This document shows positions 12,301-24,400 of a DNA stretch of 64,000 nucleotides, piece by piece. Below the pieces are notes generated by a model, which did not search any database, was not told the origin of the DNA, and worked only from the letters and a program-made list of their open reading frames with translations. Origin of the DNA: Aptenodytes patagonicus (Eukaryota; Chordata; Aves; Sphenisciformes; Spheniscidae); assembly GCF_965638725.1 (NCBI RefSeq), contig NC_134982.1:46981182-47045181 (forward strand), written 5' to 3'. A program made the translations under genes and the position numbers. Each line of letters begins with the position of its first letter. Positions within the stretch are counted from its first letter, which is position 1.

Positions 12301-15048
12301 GGCGAGCTCTGAAAGGGGCTGCGGAAGGAGGTTACTCAATAGTTCTCCCCGCTGGTGGCTGCATGGGGATGCCATTCAAATGTCGACTTATGTATTACAG
12401 ATAGAAAGAAAAACCCAGCTCACAATGTGAAAAATGCTAACTATAAAATGTCAGCCTACAGGCAAAACCAAAACGCTGGAGACTGACCTAGCAAACACGG
12501 GCAGTATTGCCTTTCCTTCTATAACCTTTACCTGCTGCCAGTATGGTGTCTTAAAAATAGATATATGCAGCCCAGGGATTCCTGAAAAGGTTGAGGGCAG
12601 AATACAGCTGAGGAGTTACTGCAACTAGACAAAAAAGTCTGCTGTGGATACTGTCTGTCAAGTTGTGCCAACAGACTAGTGAGGCACTGTAGTCCAAACT
12701 GATATATGGAAAGCCAGAAAAAAGCTGTAAGGGCTTCCGACTGTCCTCCGCTTAGTGTATTAAATAGAAAAATGCATCCCGCTACAGCTCTGGGGATGGG
12801 TCGAATTAAAAATTTAAGGAGCTAAAAAAGTTGTGCATGACAACAACAGTCATGCGCTTTCCTCTAGAAGCAGCATCCAGAACTTCAGAGAGGTTTAGAG
12901 TCTCAGCATGCTGCCTGTTGTAGCTGACTTAGTGAGCTTGGAGCCTTTTAAAGTGCTATGGGGTATGTGCCAGAGCCAGCAAGTAACGAAATGCTCAGGA
13001 CAGGAATATGCAATTCCTTTGGAAAGTATTTCAGTGTGCGAGGTAGGCATCTCCAGCCGCTCCTAGCACCTTCACTCCTCGTCAAAAAGTGAGAGACTTG
13101 CTGTTTCTTTTGAAATCACAATGAAAAGAAAAAACAGATGCAAGGATTGCTTTTTTTTTTTCTTTTACAAAAGCGAGAGCATGGCCATATCCCAGTGGTC
13201 AGCTGCTCACATGAAGAGGCAGAGGAAGCAGCATTGGTCCTAGCACAGGAAAGAGCAGCCTGTGAAGAAAAGCCCAGGCCACAGGAGTCCCCCAGCACAC
13301 AGCTGTTCCACTCGCTGTCTGGTCTCATGAAATCCTCTCCCATGTCATGGCACAGCACTCACAGGTCAGGGTAGTAAACCCTCTCCTTCCAGGCTGGTCC
13401 CCAGACTGGCAATAAGGGCACCCTGCTGGGAGACGTGGGTTTGAGCCTTCTCCCAGAGGGGAATTAATCAGAAATTAGACAATATACCTCATGGTCGCTG
13501 TTTGTGGGGTGCCTGATTTTGCAGGTGCATATCAGGCAAAGTATGTAAGCCACGGTCTGCTCATTTCCCAGAGCAGAGTTTGCCCTACAGAGGAGCCCGA
13601 TCCTGTGCGGGGCCAGACTTAGGCCCTCACAGCACGAAAAGCAAGCGCACAAGCAGAACGAGAGCTCAGTGGAGATTTCCAGGACTGTTCAAATCCTTTA
13701 AGAGCTCAGGTCCCTGAAAGCCCTGTCTTCACTAACCAAAGCCTCATCAGAAATAGCATTTTCAGCAGAAACTAGGCCATTCAGTCCCTGCCAGAAACGC
13801 CTTGTCCCCTATCACTTTGGAGAACAGATGCATATATATGCCCATCTAAGGTTTGCCAGCATGCCTCCAAATGCCCCAAACACAACCTGTGTCAGAACAA
13901 GGGCCCCCAGGTTTTTTTGTGTGTGAGCCCTCATAGAGCACGCCTTCGCACCATGGCCTCTAGGTTCCCCCACACTCTTTTATTCTTGTTTTACAAGAAG
14001 AACCAAGTTCAGACAGGCTATCTGCACTGATGTATCCAAAATCCTCAGACAGGCAACGGTATAGCTCACTGCACCCATAGACAGAGGCTCCCAGACCATG
14101 GCTTGAGTGAATGTTCAGTGGCACTCTACCCAACAGTAGAGTTAGTTTGAGTTTGGTGAAGGTAAATGTCAAAGATTTGCAGATTTGGACTGATTCAAAA
14201 AGCTTGTGAGCCACGGCCATAAACTGTACGCAGACAGGTGGAGAGTCCATCTAGCTCCCAAGCACTAATGTCGTGTTCCCAGCAGCATGCTCTGAATCAG
14301 CATATTAAATGTCAGTGTGCTTTGTGGGGATCTTCGCAACTTAATTCTGCTTGCACAGCAGAACCCTTTTCCATGGTAATGCACACTCCCAAAATAACCA
14401 AAGAACACCTGGTGGGGGTTGCTAGCAACACATAGGTTCATTTTTTCACCAAGCAAGCAGGTTAATTTCTGGCAAATATAGCCAGCTCATCACAGCAGAA
14501 TGGTGCCAAGCTGTCAACACATGCTCTTTATCCAATTCAAAAGCCACCTCCAAAATGCCATTTTCTGTCCTTGTGAACTGGATCTGATAGCGTGCCAACT
14601 GGCAATATTAACAGTATGTGCCAGAATTAACCCACACTAATGTTTCACAAATGTTAATTCTCAGTCAAAATAAGCCCAGACTGAAGTAAAATGAATAACT
14701 TCTGGAGCCTAGAAACAACATGTGGAGGTGTCCACATTAGCTTACATTATTTATGTAATACATAAATTTACATTAATTTATACTTATTGCCAAAGAACTC
14801 AAGACTGGTCTAGGAAAGGTCACTCACTGTAAGAGGCTGCTGAGTCTTCCCCCCAAGATTTTTAGAAGAGGACAGAGTCAGATATTCTGGTGATAGTCTG
14901 TAGCTTGTCTGAGAAAGTTGAATCTTCCCCTAGTTATTGAATGCAACACAGTAGCTCATTGTACACAGTACACACAAAAGCTCAGTGGCTTTTGTGTAAT
15001 CACAAACGGTAAATGAAAAAGCAAACATATTTTTCCCTTGCTTTTACT
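9331..15048. other. FBP2-FBP1 intergenic spacer
   Basis: This is about 5.7 kb between the FBP2 promoter and the FBP1 3' end. No coding exon is recognised. A GC-richer patch lies at about 12150-12370, and a tRNA-SINE-like relic at about 13405-13450. The rest is unremarkable AT-rich sequence. Confidence 0.6.
13405..13450 (+). repeat. Possible tRNA-derived SINE relic
   Basis: A degenerate A-box-like stretch (TGGCAATAAGGGCACCC) is followed by a B-box-like GGGTTTGAGCC (13437-13447), spaced roughly as in a Pol III internal promoter. Neither end of an element is visible. Confidence 0.35.
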
Positions 15049-15079
15049 TTTAATGCTTCCTTTAATGCAACCTTTTAAT
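15049..15079 (-). terminator. Candidate FBP1 polyadenylation signals
   Basis: Three ATTAAA hexamers on the minus strand (15079-15074, 15066-15061, 15054-15049) lie 182-212 nt past the FBP1 stop codon. They are followed by T/GT-rich sequence. No AATAAA is seen closer to the stop. Confidence 0.45.
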
Positions 15080-15260
15080 GCCTTTCATTGCACAATGCAA
15101 TTGCACAAGATTTAACTTTAAAAAAATCTTATGAAAATATGGCTCGTTTGCTCTCTTGCTACAGAGGTCAGACAGTTCAGTCTTGCAGTACTGCAGTGTG
15201 TTCTTTGGTTCAGCTGTAAGAGATTCTTCCCATCTGCACAGTGACTGCAGCAAACTTTCT

Positions 15261-15452
15261 TTACTTAGCTGAATGCTTCTTGACTATCTCAAGGTACTCC
15301 TTCACATCATCAGGAGATCCCAAGACAACAGGCACTCTTTGATGGATATCCTCAGGCACTATATCTAGTATTGCTTGGTGCCCGGTGGTTGCTATTCCCC
15401 CAGCCTTCTCAATAACAAAAGCCATAGGATTGCATTCGTAGAGCAGTCTCAG
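15261..15452 (-). CDS. FBP1: FBP1 exon 7 (stop codon)
   Basis: The frame reads [19 protein letters not shown], continues through [16 protein letters not shown] and ends KKHSAK then TAA at 15263-15261. The length is 192 nt including the stop. Confidence 0.96.
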   Translation of the reverse strand: MRLLYECNPMAFVIEKAGGIATTGHQAILDIVPEDIHQRVPVVLGSPDDVKEYLEIVKKHSAK

Positions 15453-18400
15453 CTAGAAGACAAAAATCAAAATGGCAATGGTCAGCCCAGGCAATGCTGA
15501 GAATTGTGAAATGTAAATATATTTGGTGTTTGATTTAAAATCAATCAACACTTCAAGTACTACCTATTTCATATGAACTTTGACTCAAGAATAAAATTGT
15601 GTGGATTTTTCTTTTAAACAAAACACAGTGAATACTGCATTTGCCCAATTTGAGTGCTTTCTCCATAGCTCATGTTTGCATTGTGCTCTTTACACAGAGA
15701 TAAAGTTCGTAGGTAAGACACAACCTTTAACAAGGCAGCAGACCACGTAGGCCTGGGTGAAAAGAAAGAAAAACACTGGCCCTGAGTGTGCCATTAGGTT
15801 TCTCTAATGAATAACTGCATCTTATCTGCAACCTGAAGCAATAATTTATGGACAATTACAAAACAGATGAAAGGTCTTTGCTGAATAAACAGTCCCCTTG
15901 TCAGCCTGTAAGTGTGTGACCTTCCCGGAGTGACTGTCCTCCTGGCAGAGGCAGCCAGGCGTAGTTCCTCCAGATGAGGCAGCATTACCAAGTACAAGAT
16001 ACAAATGGTTTTCTCTTTGGCAGAGCTTCTCGTAAAGGGGCGCACTACGTTTAGGCTTCTTACACACTAGCTTGCAATAGGAATCTCAGGGTAATGTGGG
16101 TTGTTTTACTTTGCTTTGTAATGTTTTGCTTGGTTAGGGCCAGCATGGCTTGGGCTGAGATGGTGCAGAGAAGCCTGTTTGAACAGCACATCCCCTGGTA
16201 CGTTCCATAATCTGAATATGTTTGGGATAAAGAGAAGTCAGTACAGTTGAAACAGGTTAGCAGCAGCCCTAAGATTGGTGTCTGGCAACAGGTTGCTGTC
16301 ACTCATGACACTGTGCAAGGGGTGGCCATACCCACACACCAGAGATGCAAGCTACCAAGTTATAAAAAACATGTTCTGCGATCAAAGTACTGATCTTTGA
16401 TAGTGAAATATCTAGATGATGTAACATTTTCTATAATTGGGCTTATTCAGGTTTACCTTTCCTTTGGGACTTTTGGAGTTAGCAGGATACAGAAAGATTC
16501 CTCCATACACCAGCGTGCGATGCACATCAGCCACCATAGATCCTATGTACCTCCCACCATATGGTGAACTGCCATCCTACAGAAAGACATTTAAATAAAT
16601 GTAACTTTTGAGAACATCAGGGTAATTCCCCCCCCCCCCCCATGGGTCCTAACATCTAACTCCTCCACATTGTGATTTATTAATAATATTCAAAGTAGTT
16701 TTGGAGAAAATTTCAGTTTCCTCCTCATTTTCTAATTGGGAAAATCCAAGGAAAAGGACTGACAGAAAATTTCAGGATAGATGAGTGGTAGTGCCAACAA
16801 CAGAAAATGCATTCCAGCTCTCCATCAGTGCTCTAACCCTTGGAAAATACTGCATTTTTAGTACCAAAAAGATCAAGTCCTAGGAATTGATGTTGGGGTT
16901 TTTTCTTTTGTAGCAGAAAAAAATATCAGGGAGCAAAAGAAGTGATCTTTCCTACTTCTTCTACCCATTTTTGCCAGCTTCTACAACTTTTTTGGTACAA
17001 AAAAGTTAATAGTTGACTACTGATGTTATTTCCTTATTATACTCCAGAGAGTACATTTTAATATCTAAATAAACAACACCTTAAGCCTGGCATGATGCCA
17101 GATGAAAATAGCAGTCTTTGTTCAAAGCAAGATCAGGAAGTCAAGAAGGGACACGAATACTTAACTATAGCAAATGTTTACACTTCATTGTCAACGTCAT
17201 AACTCCAGTGATGACGGGCGTAAGGCATGAGAACAGACATGATTTTTACGAGCACTCCTCAGAGCTTTAGGCCTCCTGACACCAGGAAACTGGAGGACCA
17301 CAAAGCGGACCCTGAAACTACACTAGCTTTTCAAGTGGGAGGCCCCCTCAGGACCCAGCTTGTGTTACCACTGAGCAGTGACCCACTGCCATCCCCACTT
17401 GGCTCTCCATCTACTCAGACGCTGCAGTGAAGAAGCCGCAATCTAACACACATGTCAATAAAATTTCTTCATCACCAGAGGAGATTTCCTCTCTACTTGA
17501 CTACCAAACGCCCACTTTTGCCTCCAGCACTGTTACTCAGGCACCCAGCCAGGAAAGAAGGTTTTTTAAAAAAGAAAGGGAGGGAGGGAGGGAGGGAAGG
17601 GAGGGAGGGAGGGAGGGAGGGAGGGAGGGACGGAAGGAAGGAAGGAAGGAAGGAAGGAAGGAAGGAAGGAAGGAAGGAAGGAAGGAAGGAAGGAAGGAAG
17701 GAAGGAAGGAAGGAAGGAAGGAAGGAAGGAAGGAAGGAAGGAAGGAAGGAAGGAAGGAAGGAAGGAAGGAAGGAAGGAAGGAAGGAAGGGGGGGGAGAGA
17801 GAGAGAGAGAGAGAAGACAGAAAAGAAAGATTAAAGAGGTGCAATGCAGTACTGAACGATGGTGAAATATCTGGTCACATCAACTGCTGCTCTAATTATC
17901 AGTCCTACATGAAGATATATTTTAAATAGACAAGAGAGGAAAACAAGCCCTGAACAGTGCATGAGACAGTGATTGATCATAAAGTTGGAAATTATGAGTG
18001 TTGCTTGTCATCAGAAGTTTATCTGAAATGGGATCTTCTACCTCAGGGAATTTCTTCTTTTTGAGATACTCTGTGACTGCAGGATCGAAGTATTTAGCAT
18101 AGCCTTCATTGAGACTGTAGATATTTCCCTTCTTTTTGATTTTCACATCTCTATCCACTAAAATGAATTCTCCAATTGCCTAACAATAAGAAAGAAAAAC
18201 AATTTGAGCTCATTTATTGACAAACCACAGCAAAAACCAATCATACACACAGTTTAGGAAAAAATTTACTGCAGCTGCCACTTTCTTCAGTAATTCAGTA
18301 CCCACGAAAAAGTGGTATTTGTAGTCTAGATGAGAAGTGTTTTGTTTATCCATAAAACACAGAGAGACCATGAATCCTGGGGTCATGCAACTTTCTTCAT

Positions 18401-21400
18401 ACTACCATTCCCAGCTCTCTATCACTTTTCTATGCCAAAAAATGCTGTTGCCTGTAAATTTATTTAGCTCTCCACTCTTTTGCTAGACTTGCAATAAAAG
18501 TACAGCTCTGAGGAGTTTTGAAACTGAGAGTGCCGGTTGAAGCAATGCATAAACCTCTTCAAATAGCTATACATATTAATAAATTCCCGTTTGTCTTAGC
18601 TTCGGCTAACTGGAAGACTGGAATCAAGAAAGCCAATCTCTGTAACCAAGGGCTGGTCTGTTTAGTTTTCACTAAAGTAAATTTCCAAGTTAGTGCTAAA
18701 AATAAAATAACATGCACGCATGCTCAAAGTTAAATATGCTATGTGAATACAGACAAAAATACATGCAGCTACTTAAGCTGTTACTTAACAGGGAGCACCA
18801 AGTTATATTTCTTGCTGCTTGACCACTGCAGGTTCTAAAACTTTAATACTGGCAGGTGGCACAGCCTGACTAACTGATTACAGAAAAACGGGTCACTAAA
18901 GCAAACTACTTTCTGCTATGATCAACATGACTTTTATTTTAAAACTCATGCAGTCAATGCGTGCTAGAACGTCAAACGCACCCACACACGTCACTTACTC
19001 TTTTACACATCATGGTGGGATCTGAAAACACAGAAGAAGGTTAAATATTTCTGTTTCTCTGGTTTACTACGGTCCTAGCATTAAGGAAAAGACAAACAGA
19101 TCTTAAAGGGCATTCTGCATTGCAGAAAACAGCTTATTTTAACTACCAGATGATTTGGCACATGCTGTATATTTGCTTCACTGACTTGGCTGCCTTCCCG
19201 TTGTTGAGTCACACATAGCACCGCTGCAGCGGGCAGGAGGAATGCAAACATCTCTTGACATTATTGCTGATGGCTTATTAAGTGTACTTCATGTCTCCAC
19301 GTTAGCTTGAAAATTGCTCCTTTGTTTGATTTTTCGGGGGGACAAACAGTTCTCATAGACAGTACCATGTTATCCCTGAACAAGAAACAAAGAAACAGAA
19401 GACATTCTCACCGGATCCAGCATGAAACAGTTGACACCTCCAGCAGAAGTGGCCAGTACCAGCATTGTGGCACTCCCATACAGAGCATAACCAGCTGCCA
19501 CAAGATTACGCCCGGGTTGTAAAGCATCTTTCCCGGAAGGTTCATCAGGGGACACCTAGAATAAGAAGGAGCATAGCCAACTTTACTTCATTGCTATAGC
19601 TGGTACATAACTGGACTCTCTGGGATAGGGATGGTCTTCTACTCCATATCCATGCGTGAGGTGTCACAAATGCTTCCATGATCCACAACTGAGATTCCTA
19701 CTGGATGCACTAATACAAATTATATGGAGGAGACAAACACATTGATCTTGAAATGCTCTTGTATAAGCCTAGTTGGAATGCAGGAAGCAGGAAAGGATTA
19801 AGGAGATAATATAGAGCTGTGTAACTCCTTGTAGGTGATGATGAACACAGCTCGGAGGAAAACTCCGAGGCACAGTTGAAAAGCAAGCAATGAAACATGA
19901 CTCACGGAGTTTACAGCTGATCAAAAGTACTTGGGATTTTTTGGGGTTTTTTTGCTTCATACAAAAATGAAGTTGAAGTTTGGGACGTATGACAACATAC
20001 AAAAGATGATTAAAATGGACAGTTGGGTGTGTTTTATCTGACTTACTTTTTCCCCCATCTAGTGACATGTAAGTCTGGTATTTCAAGCTCCTTCAGACAG
20101 GGTTTCTGCCTTTCAGAGTGAATTAGACACTTCAAATGCACATGCCATGTTTCAGCTCTGGTTTGTGTTTGAAGCCTGTCCTCAGGCTACGAGGACTATT
20201 AGTACAGAGAACAAGAAAACCTGAAAGCACATTCCCCAAGTAGATGACAACCACGTGGTATTTTGTCTCAACACAAATATTCATGAAATCTAAGACCTGA
20301 TTTGTTTGTAAGGGGTAATTCCTTTAGCTGGCTAATTAAATATCAGCCAGCTTAATTAAATATCAGGCTTCCATGTACATATAGGTACCTCATCTTCTAA
20401 AAGAGTAATGCAAATCCCTCACAAATGTTTTATACAAGTGTCTGTGAAACAGCAGATTTAACTTAAAGCTGGTCCTGAGAGTCTCTTTCACAAACAAGTT
20501 TAGTTAGATTTTATTAAGTCTTCACATGCAATTATATTTCATCAAAAGTTGCACAATAACAGTTTTTCCTATCCTACACGAAAGCATTTTACCTTTCTAT
20601 AGATGGCAAAGATGGTCCCAATGGAAACAAGACAGTCAATGTTCGATGAGCCATCTAGAGGGTCTATGCAGACTATGTATTTACCCTAGAAAATACAAAA
20701 GAGAGAACAACTAGATTAGTGACATTATTTACCCACTTCCCCCAGATAAAAATACTTCAGTAGGTAAATTTTCTCAGAGACTTTCAAAGCAACATAAACT
20801 AAAAGGCTTTTATAGTTTATGAAGGAAATGAATTCAAATGTTAGAAATTCTTTGGCCCACGTTTCATTCTTGATTACAACTGTGCGATTTGTGCCACAGC
20901 AGAAGCTGGGAAATCTTTAAAGTAAGCAATAGATGATGAGACAGGAAAGGTGAAGTTTTCCTACATGATTTTTAATATATATAAAAAAGAGAATACTTTT
21001 TAATTATTAGTTTCACTTCATCTATTTAATTAATGCTGACCCATTTTGATAGACATCCTGTAGTATCTACTCATCTCTAACAAAATTACTTTCTGAATTA
21101 TAAGGAAAAAGGCAAATGAAGAAGATCAGCCTTTTTCTAAAGCTAAAATTAGAGAGATTAGAAAGGCCTTTAACACTTAACATTCATAAACTATACATTT
21201 CACTTTACTGCATGTTCCACTTTAAACACTGCAATGAAACTCTGCGCTCTGAATGGACAGATGCTCAGAAATTATCTTAGCCAATCTGTGGTCTTATCCT
21301 GTTTTTTGGGGGTTTTCCCCCCCAAAAAAAAAGAATGGTCCCTGCCTATTGCTGTATGAAGGATTCCTGTAGGTACAGGAAATTGCCAGTACAGGGAAAA

Positions 21401-24400
21401 CAGCTGAATCAACTGTACCTTTTAAATAGCTTGTTTCCCCCTTATTTTATCCACAGTCATTTTAATAATCACGTGTAACAACAGTAAGTGTTCATTTGCT
21501 TTTTGTGAATAGAAATAATAATAAATAAAAAATATTTTTGTTTCATTGTTATTAGGTCTTTCATGGGCTTCAAGGAGAATTTGCCTGAACTCAAGATTTG
21601 ACCTGCACAGAACAGCTCCTCAGTGTCCTACCGACAAAGCTACTTTACAAAAGGGCTTGGCTGACTCAGAGAATAGTTCCAGAGATCAGATGGGATAAAA
21701 AAGAAATAAGTTTCCTCCACAATTAAGAAAAGGTGGGAAAAAAAGAAGGTGGGGAGGAACAACAGAGAAAAAAAATAAAAACAACAAACATCAGTCTCGA
21801 GAGCAGAAATAACAGAGAGGACAAATGTTGACTGACACTCCCTCCACCGCCCCGACCCCCCTTCATTTGCCAATATAGAAAAGTACACGTTTTCTGAAAT
21901 TTTTAGCTCAGTTTCAGTTTTTCAGATCTGAAGCAATACACCTGTAAAGGCTGATCTGAAATCAAGCAGGGAGAACCTTTGAAGCTACTAACCCTTTTTT
22001 CAGTTTCCACTATCACAGCGTCTTTGTTTTCTTCTGACACGATAACACATGTACTGAAGGATGACTTGAGCATGTTAATCACCAGGTCATTGGAAAGGAT
22101 GTCCAACTTCTTTACTTGATCTCCTGTCACATTGGTAGACCCAGCAATTCCATAGCTAGAGCAATGGCAAGAGAGAGCATTCCGTGAGAACGGGGCACTA
22201 CATCTTCCAAAGCGCCCTGTTTCTGGCAACCTGATATTTGTAAAACAAACAGCACTTTTGGATGATATCTCAGTTCTCTAAGCCTGTTTTTTACTGCCCA
22301 GCGGATTCTTGCTGAGACCTGCTAGCGTTAGCTGTGGTGGCAAATCTGGAAGACACGGAACGTGAGGAACACGAAACAAGGAATCACCTTTCAATAGTCC
22401 CTAAACTATAGGCAAACATAGCCAGAGCAGGCTGTGAAGGCTGAATTACAATAATTGTGTTATTTAATGAGCTCTTAACTTTAAGACCTAAATGCTGCCC
22501 CTGAATCCTAGGCTCCGATATTATAGCTGCATACCATAAAAGCTAAGACTTCATTAGAAAATGTACACTTAGAAAGTAACAATGAATCTGAACGACACTA
22601 GTTACACTATAACTTCCTATGTAATTTGCTCCTGGTTAGCAATATGATGTACAAATTGCAGTAGAAACACTTTGCTCACAGATAAATCAACATTTTTATG
22701 GTTCAATGTTTTCCGTTTTGATTCTAAGTAGTAAACATTTCCTTGGCAGTAAAACTGAGGAGTACAAATACGAAACACAAATAAAACCCTGCCAACTAAT
22801 CAGAATCGAACCATCTGGCATCAGGAAGTACCAGGAGACCTTGTGATAGGTGATTTTGAAAGCATGCAAAACAGAGAGAGGGGAAGTTTAGCGCTCAGAA
22901 GAGAAAAACAGTCATCAGCTCCACACACATTTAGATGACTCTTACGTACTTCAGCTACGATTCATTGATTAGGCTGAATACTGGTACTTCAGGTTTTCAT
23001 AATAACGCTGAACATGCTACTTTGAATGTACTGTATTTCTTCAGTTTAATGCATGAGGCAAAGAAAAAGACCTGCTATAATTCTCTCTTTCTCTCTCTGC
23101 TACAGTGGCTTGAACATTTTTCTGCAAGTGTGAAAGTGCTTTTAGAAAACAACGTACTTTGAACACCATGCTTGCGAGCGGAGGCACAAATCCTCATCCT
23201 AAGAGCAAAAACTCCTTACGGCCAGCAGCTACAGCTCTCACACCTCCCCTGTTGGGGAGTCCTGGGAGGGGACGGCAGGGTGCCCTGCGCCGGAGCCTGC
23301 AGCTGGGAAGGGACTGTGGCTGCCCCAACTGTTCTGCATCTCCGCTGCTGGGCAGCACTGGGCATACAGCTGAGTGTGGGGACGATCCAAAAAAAATGGG
23401 CCCCAGAGATCCCTACTTGTTCACATTCCCTGATAGCCAAGCAAAATCCCACCACCGGTTAGGAAACGCAGTCCCACAGTGGGAGATGTACTGCTCAAGG
23501 AGACTCACAAGTCCGAAGCTGGCTACCCCAGCACCGGTGGAGAGTTAAATCCACCAAAGGGGATCATAAGGCAAGGCTGTCAGCATAGGCATCGAACCTG
23601 TGGGCAGCTGTCAACAGACACACATGTAGGACACGTAAGGAATGGGACCTTAGACTGCTACAAATCAGGTCACAGATGGGAAACCCCGGTCCTTACTGAT
23701 AGACACAGGAGGCACATGAAAGGGCTAGCACATAGTGATTAAAAATCTATCACACTTATATAAAAATCTGAAGCAAGACAGAGAAAAATAGTTCAAATAT
23801 ACATGAAGTGGAGGATTTTTATTCTCTCTTGCAGTTGCTTCTGTTTTATTAACTTCAGTCACCAAATTTTTCAGCTCTCTGATACATTTTGTAATAAATG
23901 TTACTCTGTATTGCCAGAGGCCTTCCGCTTGTTATATTTTCCACTACATGGCTTGTAGAGGCAAATTCATTTTCTCGTTACTACATTTTCCATTAAGTAA
24001 TGAAGCAGCCCATGTCTAAAGCCCCGATCAGCATACAATTTGGCTTAGCAACAATATGTAAAATACTCAGGGAGATTAGTTACCTACAACCAGTTTCAGT
24101 TATTTAACATTTCAAGAGCTCTGCTTTCCTTCTGATGCATCTGCAGGGCAACTCCCCTCTCACTGGCTGACTACAGACACTACTGCTCCTAACCAATGCT
24201 CTTGCATCCAAATCTTTATAGAGAAACTCAGGTTGCTATGATGCAATATGAAAAAACCCCACTGAATTTGATTAAACACCTCATAGCATAAAATGGTGCT
24301 TTGATACTAAGCTACTGACTGCAGTGAGCAATAATAATTCAGCCATATTTTGACAGGCTTTGTCTTTCAGTCTTCTGGTTCAAAGCACCCAAACCTGCTG

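Noticed and set aside
17427-17865. Long Lys/Glu/Gly/Arg or Pro/Ser/Leu repeat ORFs in three frames
   Set aside because: They are translations of the GGAA microsatellite within an FBP1 intron.
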